In this document: positions 32,105 through 41,824 of the stretch, one piece after another
Numbering within the stretch: position 1 is the stretch's first letter
Layout: each line of letters opens with the position of its first letter
Origin: CBDFGQ01 sp965247295
Lineage (GTDB): Bacteria > Chloroflexota > Dehalococcoidia > Lucifugimonadales > JAGWBF01
Direction: 5' to 3'
Length of the DNA stretch: 64,000 nt
Assembly (NCBI GenBank): GCA_965247295.1
Contig: CBDFGQ010000005.1
Location: 1-64,000 of the forward strand
Made by a program: the position numbers and the translations under genes
The notes under the pieces: generated by a model
The model's database searches: none
What the model was told of the DNA's origin: nothing
Seen by the model: the letters and a program-made list of their open reading frames with translations, nothing else

Positions 32105-33439
32105 CTACCACCCGTGGTCCAGCTTGTCCCTGAGGATATGTACCAGGTCGGCGACGGGGACCCTTAGCTGCTGCATGGTGTCCCGGTCCCGGATGGTCAC
32201 CTGCCCGTCCTCCAGGGTCTGGAAGTCCACGGTGACGCAGTAGGGGGTGCCGATCTCATCCTGGCGGCGGTAGCGGCGGCCGATGCTCTGGGCGTCGTCG
32301 TACTGGGTGGCCATGTGGGAACGCACCAGGGCATGCACCTCCCGCGCTGTGGGGACCAGCCGCTCGTTGCGGCTCAGGGGCAGCACCGCCACCTTTATGG
32401 GAGCGATGTGCCTGTGGAAGCGTAGCACCACCCGAGTCTCCTCTTTGCCGAAAGACGCATCGGTCTCCTCCTCGTAGGCGTCTAGGAGGAAGGCCAGGGC
32501 CGCCCGGTCCACGCCCCCCGAGGGCTCGATGACGTATGGGTAGTACCGCTCCTTGGAATCTTCATCGAAGTAGGTCAGGTCCTGCCCGCTGGCCTCTCCG
32601 TGCTGCCTCAGGTCGAAGTCGGTGCGGTTGGCGATCCCTTCCAGCTCGGCCCAGCCCCAGGGGAAGCGGTAGTCGATGTCGTAGCAGGCCTTGGCGTAGT
32701 GGGCCAGCTCGTCGTCCCCGTGCCTGCGGAGGCGGAGGTTCTCCTTCTTGATGCCGTACTTCACGTACCAGGAAAAACGCTCCTGGACCCAGCGCTCAAG
32801 CCACTCCCCATCGGTGCCGGGCACGACAAAGTACTCTATCTCCATCTGCTCGAATTCCCTGGTGCGGAAGGTGAAGTTGCCCGGCGTTATCTCGTTGCGG
32901 AAGGCCTTGCCAATCTGGGCGATGCCTAAGGGGAGCTTGCGCCGCGACGCCACCAGCACGTTGGCGAAGTTCACAAAAATCCCCTGGGCGGTCTCCGGCC
33001 GGAGGTAGACCTGGTTGGCGGTCTCCTCCACCGGGCCCATGAAGGTCTTGAACATCAAGTTGAAGCTGCGAGGATCGGTAAGGGAGCCGCCGCACTCGGG
33101 GCACACCGATGAGCTTGCCAGGTCGTCGGCTCGGAAGCGCCGGTGGCAGTTCCTGCACTCCACCAGGGGGTCGGTGAAGCTCTCCACGTGGCCGCTGGCC
33201 ACCCAGACCTGGGGGTGCATCAGGATGGCGGCATCCAGCCCCACTATGTCGTCCCGTGCGTGGACCACCTCCCTCCACCAGGCGTCCTTGACGTTGCGTT
33301 TCAGTTCCACGCCAAGGGGTCCGTAGTCCCAGGTAGCATTGAGGCCCCCGTAGATTTCGCTGCTCTGAAAAACGAACCCCCTCCGCTTGGAGAGGGAGAG
33401 CATCTTGTCCATTTGGCCCTGGTCGGAGCCACGCACCAA
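32105..33439 (-). CDS. glyS: Glycyl-tRNA synthetase (homodimeric class II)
   Basis: 444 residues from TTG 33439 (a GTG follows immediately; AGGTGA lies upstream; an ATG at 33412 is an alternative). It attaches glycine to tRNA-Gly. Signatures: KRRGFVFQSSEIYGG at the start, a zinc site CRNC...CPEC, motif 2 AFRNEITPGNFTFRTREFEQMEIEYF, and motif 3 PSGGVDRAALAFL. The anticodon-binding domain occupies the last 100 residues. The length is normal for the alpha2 type. Confidence 0.95.
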   Translation of the reverse strand: MVRGSDQGQMDKMLSLSKRRGFVFQSSEIYGGLNATWDYGPLGVELKRNVKDAWWREVVHARDDIVGLDAAILMHPQVWVASGHVESFTDPLVECRNCHRRFRADDLASSSVCPECGGSLTDPRSFNLMFKTFMGPVEETANQVYLRPETAQGIFVNFANVLVASRRKLPLGIAQIGKAFRNEITPGNFTFRTREFEQMEIEYFVVPGTDGEWLERWVQERFSWYVKYGIKKENLRLRRHGDDELAHYAKACYDIDYRFPWGWAELEGIANRTDFDLRQHGEASGQDLTYFDEDSKERYYPYVIEPSGGVDRAALAFLLDAYEEETDASFGKEETRVVLRFHRHIAPIKVAVLPLSRNERLVPTAREVHALVRSHMATQYDDAQSIGRRYRRQDEIGTPYCVTVDFQTLEDGQVTIRDRDTMQQLRVPVADLVHILRDKLDHGW

Positions 33440-33635
33440 CGGTCTTTCACCTCGGCTTAGCTTTTAAAAGGTTACCAATTCGCCTCACGGATGTAAAGGA
33501 AGTCGGCGTACCCAACGTGTTACGGCCAAGGTTGCCAGAAGGACCTAAAGATGTTACATACATAACAGTGATGAACCGGACAGCATTCCCCGAGCCTCCA
33601 CGTCCTCGTGCACTAATCTGCGCCGGAGAGCAGGC

Positions 33636-34829
33636 ATGATTGAGGGTGCACTGGAAGGCGCGCGAGTCCTTGACCTGAGCCAGGACATGGCGGGCTCCTT
33701 TTGCGCCAGGCTGCTGGGCGACTACGGCGCCGAGGTGATAAAGGTGGAACCGCCCTGCGGTGCATCCCTTAGGCGGATGGGCCCCTTCTATAAGGACGAC
33801 CCGCACCTCGAGAAGAGTCTCACATTCTTCGTCCTCAACCTGAACAAGATGGGCGTGACCCTGAACATCGAGACCGTGGAGGGGAGGAGGATTTTTTGCG
33901 AGCTGGCCAGGGCCGCGGATGTGGTGGTGGAGAGCTTCAAGCCCGGCTACATGGCCTCCCTGAATCTGGACTACGATCGACTGGAGGAGCTGAACCCCGG
34001 CCTCATCCTGACCTCCATTACGCCTTTCGGACAGGAGGGTCCATATAGTGGGTACGAGGGCGAGGAGATCGTCAGCTACGCCATGGGAGCCATCATGAGC
34101 ATCAGCGGCACCCAGGACCGGGAGCCCCTGAAACATGGGGGCTTCCAGGCCCAGTACGAGGGCGGCCTCAACGGCGCCGCGGCAACGGCCATGGCCCTTT
34201 TTCTTCAGGAGGGCACGGGCGAGGGGCAGCACCTGGACATATCCATTGCCGAGTGCGTCAGCTCCACCATGATTGCCAACCAGACCCTCTACGCCTTCAC
34301 AGGTGGCATACAGACCAGAAGGAACCCAGTGGGTTCCCTCTTCGGCAATCCCATGCCCTGCAAGGACGGCTGGGTCATCAATCAGACGGGGGGAGGCGCT
34401 AGCTGGGAGGACATGGCCCGGTTCTACGATAGGACAGAACTTCTGGAGGAGAGGTTCGCCAGTCGGGCCCAGCGCGCCGAGTACGGCGAGGAGCTCGATG
34501 CCATCCTGACGGACGCCATCAAGGACAGAGGCAGGTGGGACCTCTTCGAGACGGCCTCGGAGATGCGGATGCTCTTTGGCCTGGTCCAGACGCCCGAGGA
34601 CCTGGCCCAATGCCCTCAGCTGGAGTCCCGGGGATTCTACCGAGAGGCGGACCACCCGGTCATGGGAAGGCTCAGGGTTCCCGCAGCGCTGTTCAACCTC
34701 AGCCACACCCCGTACGAGTTACGTAGTCCCGCACCCCTGCTGGGACAGCATAACCGGGAGGTGTACTGCGGCCGCCTGGGCTACAGCAGCCAGGACCTGG
34801 TGCGCCTCCGCCAGTTGAATATAATCTAG
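33636..34829 (+). CDS. Class III CoA-transferase (CaiB/BaiF family), copy 1
   Basis: 397 residues, ATG. Family III CoA-transferase fold: GARVLDLSQDMAGSFCARLLGDYGAEVIKVEPP, with the catalytic-aspartate region replaced or shifted to NLNKMGVTLNIE and DVVVESFKPGYM. Later comes the DISIAECVSS segment and an LG-type C-terminus. These enzymes move CoA between carboxylic acids; the substrate cannot be read from sequence. It lies 366 bases upstream of a second, diverged copy in the same orientation. Confidence 0.85.
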   Translation: MIEGALEGARVLDLSQDMAGSFCARLLGDYGAEVIKVEPPCGASLRRMGPFYKDDPHLEKSLTFFVLNLNKMGVTLNIETVEGRRIFCELARAADVVVESFKPGYMASLNLDYDRLEELNPGLILTSITPFGQEGPYSGYEGEEIVSYAMGAIMSISGTQDREPLKHGGFQAQYEGGLNGAAATAMALFLQEGTGEGQHLDISIAECVSSTMIANQTLYAFTGGIQTRRNPVGSLFGNPMPCKDGWVINQTGGGASWEDMARFYDRTELLEERFASRAQRAEYGEELDAILTDAIKDRGRWDLFETASEMRMLFGLVQTPEDLAQCPQLESRGFYREADHPVMGRLRVPAALFNLSHTPYELRSPAPLLGQHNREVYCGRLGYSSQDLVRLRQLNII

Positions 34830-35195
34830 CAGACAAATGAAAGGTGGGGGGTGCGGAGGGGGAAGCCCCTTGTCCGGTCCTTCCTTAGGAAGGATGAGAG
34901 CCTGTCGAAGGGGTGTCCCTCACATACAAGTTATTCCCCTTCCTGGCCAGGCAGGTGGCAGAGGGATGGTCGAAAGGGTTGTTCAGCACCCTGCTAGGGT
35001 CTTAGACACCAGCTCGGCCCGGAGTAAGCGCCCAGTCCCGTACAGGGGAACGCTGACGGTCTGGCGGGAGGCATGGGGTAACCCGCTCCTCGATGTAGGC
35101 GGAAACAGGAGACAGGGGCGGGGCCGGACGGAGCCAGGACTGACGGCCACACAAGCGGGGGAAGCCCCGATCGTGGACCATGGGGGTAGGATCAC
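34830..35195. other. Non-coding interval between the two CoA-transferase genes
   Basis: 366 bases. It contains a small perfect hairpin CCTTCC-TTA-GGAAGG at 34879-34893 (possible terminator for copy 1) and two 12-base direct repeats GGGGGAAGCCCC at 34858-34869 and 35157-35168. An open frame through it lacks any family resemblance, so I see no gene here. Confidence 0.4.
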
Positions 35196-36551
35196 ATGGG
35201 CAGGCTTCCACTAGAAGGCATCCGGGTCCTGGATTCCTCCTACGTCTTTGCCCTTCCATACACCGGCGGCCTCCTGGCAGACTTGGGGGCCGAGGTCATC
35301 AAGGTGGAGGGTCCCGGGAGGCCGGACATCACCCGCACCGGTGGCTTTGCCGGGGCCTTCCCCGACAACGACCTGGGAGAGGACTGGTGGAACCGCTCCT
35401 CCACCTACAATCTGCTGCACAGGGGCAAGCTCTCCATCACCCTAGACCTTACCAGCGCCAGGGGCAGGGACCTCTTCCGGGAACTGGTGAGGATAAGCGA
35501 CGTTGTCATGGAGAACTACACCCCCAGGGTGATGCGCAACTGGGGGCTGGACTACGAGGGCCTTCGCAAGATCAGGCCCGACATCATCATGATATCCAAC
35601 ACGGGCTACGGACACGGAGACGGCCCCTACTCGGGGTATCCGGCCCAGGCCACGACCCAGGAGGGCACCCACGGCCATTGCTGGATAACGGGCTACCCGG
35701 AAGGGCCGCCGGCCAAGGTGGGCGCCTCCTTCGTGGACTTCCTCGCCACCTCGACCGGGCTGTTTGCAATCGGCGCAGCCCTGCGCCATCGACGCCGCAC
35801 CGGCAAAGGCCAGTGGATAGACATCGGCATGTACCAGTGCGGCGTCATGTTTATCTCCGAGTACCTTATGGACTACGCCGTCAACGGCCGCCTGGGGGAG
35901 AGGATCGGCAACCGCCACCCATTCCGTGCTCCACAAGGCTGCTACAGGTCCAAGGGCGCGGACCAGTGGGTGGCCATCTCCGTGGGCTCCGACGAGCAAT
36001 GGACGGCCCTATGCGATCTCATGGGGAAACCCGATCTGGCCACAGACCCCCGGTTCGTGGATATATCTACCCGCATCAGGAACCACGACGCTCTGGACTC
36101 CATCATCAACCAGTGGACCGTGGATCACGATAGGTACCGGGTCATGGAGATGCTACAGTCCAGGGGCATCCCCGCGGGGCCCGTCTTCATCAACAGGGAC
36201 ACCCACGTGGACCCTCACTTCCGGGCCCGGGGCTTCCTGGAGTACGTCACCTTCCCGGAGGAAAGGAAGATGGGGACAAGGCCATTCATCGGGCGTCCCT
36301 ACAGATTCTCCAAAAGCCCCCTACGGATAAAGTCCCCCCCACCATCAATGGGCCAGCACAATGGGCCTGTGCTCGCAGAGCTTCTGGGGGTAAGTGAGGA
36401 GGAGTACCTGGAATTACGGGATAGGGGAACGATAGGCACGGTCCCCACCACCGGCGAGCCGGTGTTCCCCCCTCCCAGCGAGGAGCAGGTCCGCAAGGGA
36501 AGATGGGCTGGCTGGGACCCTGACTATAAGAACGAACTCGGCATTCCTTGA
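35196..36551 (+). CDS. Class III CoA-transferase (CaiB/BaiF family), copy 2
   Basis: 451 residues, ATG with GGGGGTAGG upstream. LEGIRVLDSSYVFALPYTGGLLADLGAEVIKVEGPG at the start; LDLTSARGRDLFRELVRISDVVMENYTPRVM in the middle; SNTGYGHGDGPYSGYPA after residue 130; and the glycine-rich NRHPFRAPQGCYRSKGADQWVAI region. It is longer than copy 1 and clearly a different subfamily. A succinyl- or formyl-CoA-dependent transferase is likely; the substrate is unknown. Confidence 0.88.
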   Translation: MGRLPLEGIRVLDSSYVFALPYTGGLLADLGAEVIKVEGPGRPDITRTGGFAGAFPDNDLGEDWWNRSSTYNLLHRGKLSITLDLTSARGRDLFRELVRISDVVMENYTPRVMRNWGLDYEGLRKIRPDIIMISNTGYGHGDGPYSGYPAQATTQEGTHGHCWITGYPEGPPAKVGASFVDFLATSTGLFAIGAALRHRRRTGKGQWIDIGMYQCGVMFISEYLMDYAVNGRLGERIGNRHPFRAPQGCYRSKGADQWVAISVGSDEQWTALCDLMGKPDLATDPRFVDISTRIRNHDALDSIINQWTVDHDRYRVMEMLQSRGIPAGPVFINRDTHVDPHFRARGFLEYVTFPEERKMGTRPFIGRPYRFSKSPLRIKSPPPSMGQHNGPVLAELLGVSEEEYLELRDRGTIGTVPTTGEPVFPPPSEEQVRKGRWAGWDPDYKNELGIP

Positions 36552-36626
36552 CACCACTATGCCCCAACGGTAACCTAAAGTTGACCTGGGGGCTTCGATT
36601 CAGAGCTTTACGTCCTCAGACAGAAC

Positions 36627-36701
36627 GGGCCCGTAGCTCAGTGGTAGAGCAGCCGGCTCATAACCGGCTGGTCCCAGGTTCGATCCCTGGCGGGCCCACC
36701 A
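36627..36701 (+). tRNA. tRNA with CAU anticodon (elongator Met or Ile2)
   Basis: A complete cloverleaf can be drawn: acceptor stem GGGCCCG/CGGGCCC, D-arm GCTC...GAGC with GGTAG in the loop, anticodon stem GCCGG/CCGGC with loop CTCATAA (anticodon CAT), T-arm CCAGG-TTCGATC-CCTGG, discriminator A and an encoded CCA. The first base pair is G-C, so it is not the initiator tRNA-fMet, which has an unpaired position 1. It could be elongator tRNA-Met or lysidine-modified tRNA-Ile; sequence alone here does not decide. Confidence 0.95.
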
Positions 36702-36952
36702 CCCCTTCTCCCTTGCCACCCAGTTGCCCCGGCCTGACCCTACGGACCCGACTCGGCTGGCCGTACTTGCCCTGGCCTGGCGCGGAAACCCGGATTCCCA
36801 TCCGTGGCCCCCAGGCTGGCACGAACCTCGTATGAAGCCCATGGGAACTCGTTGTAAGTACCCAGATGCCAACGTCGGCGGTGCCACCCAGGCTGGTAGA
36901 ATGGTGAGGTTGCCTTGAGCCTGCGTACGCCGATAGCGGAGGACCTGCACCG

Positions 36953-38221
36953 TTGCAGCCACACCGGACACGCCGCGTCCCCACCCTCGTGGTCCTGGAA
37001 GACTCGAATTTTCGCACCGTCTGGTACGCAAGCACCCTGGTCGAGCTCTCGCGCCGCATGGAACTCCTTGTCCTGAGCCTGTTCATCCTGGATACAACCG
37101 AATCCGTCTTCCAACTGTTTCTGGTCGCCGTATTTTTACACCTGCCCAGGCCCTTCCTTTCTCTGATTTCCGGCGTCATGGCGGACCGGTTCAACCGCAA
37201 GCGCATCTGGCTGGCTTCCCAGAGCCTCAGCTCGCTAAGCGCCCTGGCCATGTTGACACTGCTGGCCGCGGATCTTCTTCAACCCTGGCAGGTTTTCGCC
37301 GCGGCCTCACTGCAGGGCACCACCAAAGCCCTGGAAGACCCCTCACGGCGGACGGCCATGTTTGACATCGTGGGGCCGGGAAGGGTCATCAGCGCCATGT
37401 CTCTGGAAACCATAAGCAATACCATTGGCAAGATGGCAGGCCCCATCCTTGCAGGTGTCATGATCGCCTTTGTCAGCTTCACAGGGTCCTACAGCGTGGT
37501 ACTCGCGGTGCACCTACTGGCACTCAGCCTCCTGATGGGCGTGAAAATACCTCAGCGCCCGGGGGCCGCCAGGGTAGTAGAACCTGTGTGGAGCAGCATT
37601 CTGGAATCCATACGCTACGCCTTCCGCAGCCGCACACTTCTCGGCCTGCTGTACATCACGATTGTGATGAACGCCATTGTATTCCCAATACAGCAGAGTG
37701 TACCCGCAATCGGCCAGTACCACCTGGAGGTGGGACCGGCCCTGGTGGGCCTACTGGCCTCGGCAGATGGGTTTGGCATTTTGGCGGCGGCTGCGGTAAT
37801 CGGAGCGATGCAAAATCACCCATACCAGGGGCGCATGTTCATGGTAGGGGCGCTGGGGATCGTGATAACGGGCTTGCTGTTCGTATGGTCTCCCTGGTAC
37901 GCCCTCGCCTTCACTCTCCTGGCCATCGGCGGTATCGGCTCGGCTGGCTACGGCACGATGCAGAGCTCCATGACCATGCTGGAGTCTCCTCCGGAAATGA
38001 GGGGAAGGATGATGGGGCTTCTTAGCATCTGCATCGGCATAGGCTCGCCCCTGGGGACCCTGGAGACTGCTTTTATGGCAGCGGCCTTCAGCACACAGTG
38101 GGCCATCTCGGTCAATCTCGTGGTGGCGTTGCTGCTGTGCGTGCCTGCCATCGTCCTCACGCCACTGGTATGGCAACGATCGGCCCAGCAATCAGAGGAA
38201 ACGGAGCGGGGTCAAGCCTGA
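36953..38221 (+). CDS. MFS transporter (EntS/MFS_3-like exporter)
   Basis: 422 residues, TTG start with GGAGG 10 bases upstream. About twelve hydrophobic helices. The loop after helix 2 has GVMADRFNRKRIWLASQ, the MFS motif A (G-x-x-x-D-R-x-x-R). The pattern FLVAVFLHLPRPFLSLISG then SLQGTTKALEDPSRR resembles the EntS/MFS_3 exporter group for siderophores and drugs. The substrate is unknown. It stands alone between a tRNA and the convergent smpB gene. Confidence 0.85.
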   Translation: MQPHRTRRVPTLVVLEDSNFRTVWYASTLVELSRRMELLVLSLFILDTTESVFQLFLVAVFLHLPRPFLSLISGVMADRFNRKRIWLASQSLSSLSALAMLTLLAADLLQPWQVFAAASLQGTTKALEDPSRRTAMFDIVGPGRVISAMSLETISNTIGKMAGPILAGVMIAFVSFTGSYSVVLAVHLLALSLLMGVKIPQRPGAARVVEPVWSSILESIRYAFRSRTLLGLLYITIVMNAIVFPIQQSVPAIGQYHLEVGPALVGLLASADGFGILAAAAVIGAMQNHPYQGRMFMVGALGIVITGLLFVWSPWYALAFTLLAIGGIGSAGYGTMQSSMTMLESPPEMRGRMMGLLSICIGIGSPLGTLETAFMAAAFSTQWAISVNLVVALLLCVPAIVLTPLVWQRSAQQSEETERGQA

Positions 38222-38266
38222 AAATACCAGGCGTTCAGTGGCCAACCAAATTTTCTGAGGCCACCG

Positions 38267-38728
38267 CTATACGTCACGCTGGACGGCTCGGCGGGCCTCC
38301 CGGTCCTTATCTCGATCGATGATGGCGCGGCGCTTATCGTATTGCCGCTTACCCTTGACCAGGCCCAGCTCTACCTTGGCCACGTGGTTCTTGATGTAGA
38401 CCCTCAGAGGCACTATGGAAAGCCCCTTCTCGGCGACACTGGCCATCAGGTCATCGACCTGGTCCCTGTGCAAGAGAAGCTTTCGGGCCCGGGCGGGATC
38501 GTGGTTGTGGATGCCTCCTGCCGCATATGGAGCTATGTGGGCGTCAACGAGCCACAACTCACCCCTTTGGGGCTTGGCATAAGCGCCCCCTATGTTCACC
38601 CGCCCCGCCCTGATCGACTTTATCTCAGTGCCGGTAAGCGCCAGGCCAGCCTCAATATGCTCCAGGACGTGATAGTCGTGATACGCCTTTCTGTTCGTCG
38701 CTAGGGCCCTGCCTCTGCGGTCCACCAC
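38267..38728 (-). CDS. smpB: SsrA-binding protein (trans-translation)
   Basis: 153 residues, GTG start one base after the ctpA stop. SmpB carries tmRNA into stalled ribosomes. Signatures: NRKAYHDYHVLEHIEAGLALTGTEIKSIRAGRVN, then DAHIAPY, NHDPARARKLLLH, and a basic C-terminal tail GLVKGKRQYDKRRAIIDRDKDREARR. The length is normal. No tmRNA gene was recognised in the window. Confidence 0.97.
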   Translation of the reverse strand: MVDRRGRALATNRKAYHDYHVLEHIEAGLALTGTEIKSIRAGRVNIGGAYAKPQRGELWLVDAHIAPYAAGGIHNHDPARARKLLLHRDQVDDLMASVAEKGLSIVPLRVYIKNHVAKVELGLVKGKRQYDKRRAIIDRDKDREARRAVQRDV

Positions 38729-38729
38729 G

Positions 38730-39956
38730 TTACTCGAGGGCCTTTACCTTGGTCCTCAGCAGCTCGATAGCCCGATCGAGCTGAAGGTCCTCGGAACCAT
38801 CTTCAGGCTGCTCAACTTCGATCTCAGGCTCCACGCCTTCGCCCTCTATCAGGTTCCCATCGGGGGTGAACCAGCGGGCGATGGTGAAGTACATTCCCGA
38901 GCGGTCGCTCAGCTCTCGGAGGGTGGTTACGCTGCCCTTTCCGAAGGTCTTTGTGCCCATCACGGTCCCCCGGTGGTGGTCTATGAATGCGCCCGCCAGC
39001 ACCTCGGCGCCGCTGGCGCTTCCCTTGTTCACCAGCAGTACCAGGGGAATGTCTTTACCCAGCCCTCCGGGATCCGCCTTCCAGTCCCTGCGACGGCCCT
39101 TGCCGTCCACCTCATAGAGCACGAGCCCACCGCCAAGGAACTGGCCGGTCACATCCACTACGACAGGTAACAACCCCCCAGGGTTGTTCCGTACGTCCAG
39201 GATCAGTCCCCGTGCTTCAAAGTCCCGCACCTTCTTGAGCGCCTCCTCCACCTCCTTGTCGGTGGTCTCCATAAAGGTGGTGATCCGTAGATGGGCGATC
39301 CCGCCCACCAGCATCCTCAACCTGGCGCTGGTCAGCTTTATCACATCTCGAACTATGGTCACCGGCACGGGCTCACCCCCCAACCTGTGGACGATGAGCA
39401 GGTTTACCGCCTCGCCTCTGTCACCCCGTATCCTGTTGACCGCCTCCATCAGGCTCATCCCTTCGGTGCTCTCCCCATTTATCTGCAAAATAACGTCGCC
39501 AGGTAACAGGCCCGCCTCCTCGGCAGGGGAATCGGGGATAGGGGACACTATGGTAATTCGCCCGTTCCTCATGGATACTTCGGCGCCAATGCCCTCGAAG
39601 AATCCTTTGAAGTCCTGGTTCTCCATGGCGTATTGTCGTAAGGTCAGGTACACGGCATAGGGGTCATCCATGGCACCCAGCAGCCCCCTGATGGCCCCGT
39701 CGCTCAGTGTCGTGGCATCCATGGATTCTCTGTTGAAATGGTCCCGCTGGAGGATGCGCCACACATCCGAGAGCTTGCTGAACTCCTGGGGAAGTCCCTT
39801 GGGAACCTCGTTTGTATCTGCGGTGCCCGTGGTTGACCCACCATCCCCACCGTCGGGGCCCAGCTGGAGCCAGAAGCTGGCGACCGCGATTCCGAGGGCG
39901 GTTAAGGCTATTACGAACGGTATGGAAACCGGTAATTTCAACTTACGGAAAGCCAA
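38730..39956 (-). CDS. C-terminal processing peptidase (S41 family, PDZ domain)
   Basis: 408 residues, ATG. One N-terminal membrane anchor (about 10-30), then a linker rich in Gly and Asp. A PDZ domain follows (about 120-195, with GIGAEVS and PGDVILQINGE), then the S41 protease domain with LDVRNNPGGLL, NKGSASGAEVLAGA (catalytic Ser315) and TFGKGSV (Lys340). CtpA-type proteases trim C-termini of envelope proteins. The stop is one base before smpB, which suggests a ctpA-smpB operon. Confidence 0.92.
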   Translation of the reverse strand: MAFRKLKLPVSIPFVIALTALGIAVASFWLQLGPDGGDGGSTTGTADTNEVPKGLPQEFSKLSDVWRILQRDHFNRESMDATTLSDGAIRGLLGAMDDPYAVYLTLRQYAMENQDFKGFFEGIGAEVSMRNGRITIVSPIPDSPAEEAGLLPGDVILQINGESTEGMSLMEAVNRIRGDRGEAVNLLIVHRLGGEPVPVTIVRDVIKLTSARLRMLVGGIAHLRITTFMETTDKEVEEALKKVRDFEARGLILDVRNNPGGLLPVVVDVTGQFLGGGLVLYEVDGKGRRRDWKADPGGLGKDIPLVLLVNKGSASGAEVLAGAFIDHHRGTVMGTKTFGKGSVTTLRELSDRSGMYFTIARWFTPDGNLIEGEGVEPEIEVEQPEDGSEDLQLDRAIELLRTKVKALE

Positions 39957-40118
39957 GCTGTACCTCCAGCACCATCGAGACGTGCAGATCGTGTCACATC
40001 TTTAAATATATCACACACTTCGCAAGCCCCTAACGGGCTGCCAACATCTATAGGTTCGATGCGGCCAGACGTGCGCGAGATTTTTGTGGACGGAGGCTTA
40101 GGCCCCCGCCGCTCTATC

Positions 40119-40147
40119 TTGACACACGTGGCCTTTTCTCCGAATAT
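40119..40147 (+). promoter_or_regulatory. Possible promoter for the amidase gene
   Basis: A perfect TTGACA at 40119-40124 followed after 17 bases by GAATAT, which matches the -10 consensus poorly. The -35 is convincing, the -10 is not. Confidence 0.3.
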
Positions 40148-40232
40148 GGACCTGGTAGAACTCTCGCCACGGGAAGGCCGCGAAGCCGTCCCCAACCTTC
40201 CAATGCTCAGAAGGGGCAGAAAGGAAATTACT

Positions 40233-41627
40233 ATGGACGCTGTGGACATCCCGTACCTTTCCGCTACGGCGCTTTCTCGACTCATAGAGAAGAAAGAGGT
40301 CTCTCCGGTTGAGGCCACCGAGGCATATCTGGACCGGATAGACGCCCTGGACTTCAAGTTCAACGCCTATCTAGCCATATGCCGGCGCGACGCGATGCAG
40401 GCGGCTCGGGAGGCGGAGGCGGCTATAGCCGGAGGCAACTACCTTGGGCCGATGCACGGGATACCCGTATCCGTGAAGGACCAGCTGTGGAGTAAGGGCA
40501 TCAGGTCCACGGGTGGATCCACGATCCTGGCCGACTTCATTCCCGATGAAGACGCCACGCCGATAGCCAAGCTCAAGGAGGCGGGCGCCATCCTTTTGGG
40601 CAAGACCAGCCTGGTGGAGTTCGCCATAACGGCCTTCGACCATCGCTACGGGGTGCCTCGAAATCCCTGGGACCTTGACTCGTACACCGGCGGCTCGAGT
40701 AGCGGCTGCGCCGCGGCTACCGGAGCCTACCTCTGCGCCACCTCGGTGGGGGAGGATACGGCGGGATCGATACGCCAGCCGGCCTCCTGGAGCGGCCTGG
40801 TGGGGCTGAGGCCATCCTGGGGTCGGGTAAGCCGGTACGGGCTCATGCCCGGCTGCTGGTCCATGGACACCGCCGGCCCCATGTCCAGGACCGTCGAGGA
40901 CGCGGCAATTACCCTGGGGGCGATCGCGGGCTACGACCACAAAGACCCTTATACGTGGAAGGCTCCGGTGCCGGACTACCGGCAGGCCCTGGATGGGAAC
41001 GTAAAAGGTGTCCGCATAGGAGTGATCAAGGAGCTAACCTTTGGGGAGGTGGTGGAACCGGATGTCAGGGAAGCGGTGGAGCGGGCTACGTCGGTACTGG
41101 AGCAGCTGGGAGCGTCGGTGGAGGAGGTATCAATCCCCCTGGCGGACCACGCCAGGATGCCCCTGCTGGTAGCACTGTCCGTTGAGGCAGCCTCCAATCA
41201 CCGCAAATGGATACAGGCCCGGCGGGAGGAGTACGCGCACGACGGCCGCATCAGGCTCCTGACGGGCAGCGTCATGCCGGCCCAGGCCTACTACAAGGCC
41301 CAGAAGCTGAGGACCCTGATCAGACAGCAGGTCCACGACGCCCTAAAGGTCTACGACGTGCTGGTCTCGCCCACCCTGGCAAGGCCCGCTCCCAGGATAG
41401 CGGAGTTCGACCAACAGCCGGTGCTGGCCATGCCCTACCTGCTTACCCTCATCTATAGCCTGGCCAACTCCCCCGCAATCTCCGTGCCCTGCGGCTTCAC
41501 GTCCGGCCACCTTCCCATCGGGTTGCAGATTGGGGCAATGCCGGGTGACGACGCAACGATCCTCAAAGTAGCCCACGCCTACGAGCAGCACACGCCCTGG
41601 CACACCATGAGGCCGTCTGCTGTCTGA
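40233..41627 (+). CDS. Amidase signature-family hydrolase
   Basis: 464 residues from ATG 40233 (AAGGA upstream), where family similarity begins; the longer frame is rejected. Ser-cisSer-Lys triad: Lys82 in SVKDQ, cis-Ser in GGSSSGCAAA (about 156), nucleophile Ser179 in EDTAGSIRQPA. The cassette differs from the classic GGSSGGSAA and GTDTGGS, so it is a diverged branch. Substrate unknown; GatA is unlikely because no gatB or gatC is next to it. The two deacetylase-like genes that follow suggest degradation of amides or cyclic amides. Confidence 0.9.
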   Translation: MDAVDIPYLSATALSRLIEKKEVSPVEATEAYLDRIDALDFKFNAYLAICRRDAMQAAREAEAAIAGGNYLGPMHGIPVSVKDQLWSKGIRSTGGSTILADFIPDEDATPIAKLKEAGAILLGKTSLVEFAITAFDHRYGVPRNPWDLDSYTGGSSSGCAAATGAYLCATSVGEDTAGSIRQPASWSGLVGLRPSWGRVSRYGLMPGCWSMDTAGPMSRTVEDAAITLGAIAGYDHKDPYTWKAPVPDYRQALDGNVKGVRIGVIKELTFGEVVEPDVREAVERATSVLEQLGASVEEVSIPLADHARMPLLVALSVEAASNHRKWIQARREEYAHDGRIRLLTGSVMPAQAYYKAQKLRTLIRQQVHDALKVYDVLVSPTLARPAPRIAEFDQQPVLAMPYLLTLIYSLANSPAISVPCGFTSGHLPIGLQIGAMPGDDATILKVAHAYEQHTPWHTMRPSAV

Positions 41628-41824
41628 CACATAGCGGGAAAAGCCTCATGGAGCATACCCATGACTGGAAGATCAGGAGATCGGGCCACCTCTGGTGTCT
41701 CGTCACTGTGGCATAATCGAGCGCCATCCGCTGCTGCAACACCGCGGGACGGTGGGTGAGAGGGAGTTCCTCCGGCGTTGGGTACCGGACGAGCGGGGGA
41801 CGTAAAGTAACTTAAGAAGACATG

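Noticed and set aside
34858..35168. 12-bp direct repeats GGGGGAAGCCCC bracketing the gap between the CoA-transferases
   Set aside because: Short, GC-rich and likely by chance; no gene or element lies between them.
36548..36576. TTGACA upstream of the tRNA as its promoter
   Set aside because: The expected -10 position reads TAACCT, a poor match; a second TTGACC at 36581-36586 has no good -10 either.
40059..40232. An N-terminal extension of the amidase
   Set aside because: These 58 residues have no family similarity, and an SD precedes the ATG at 40233.
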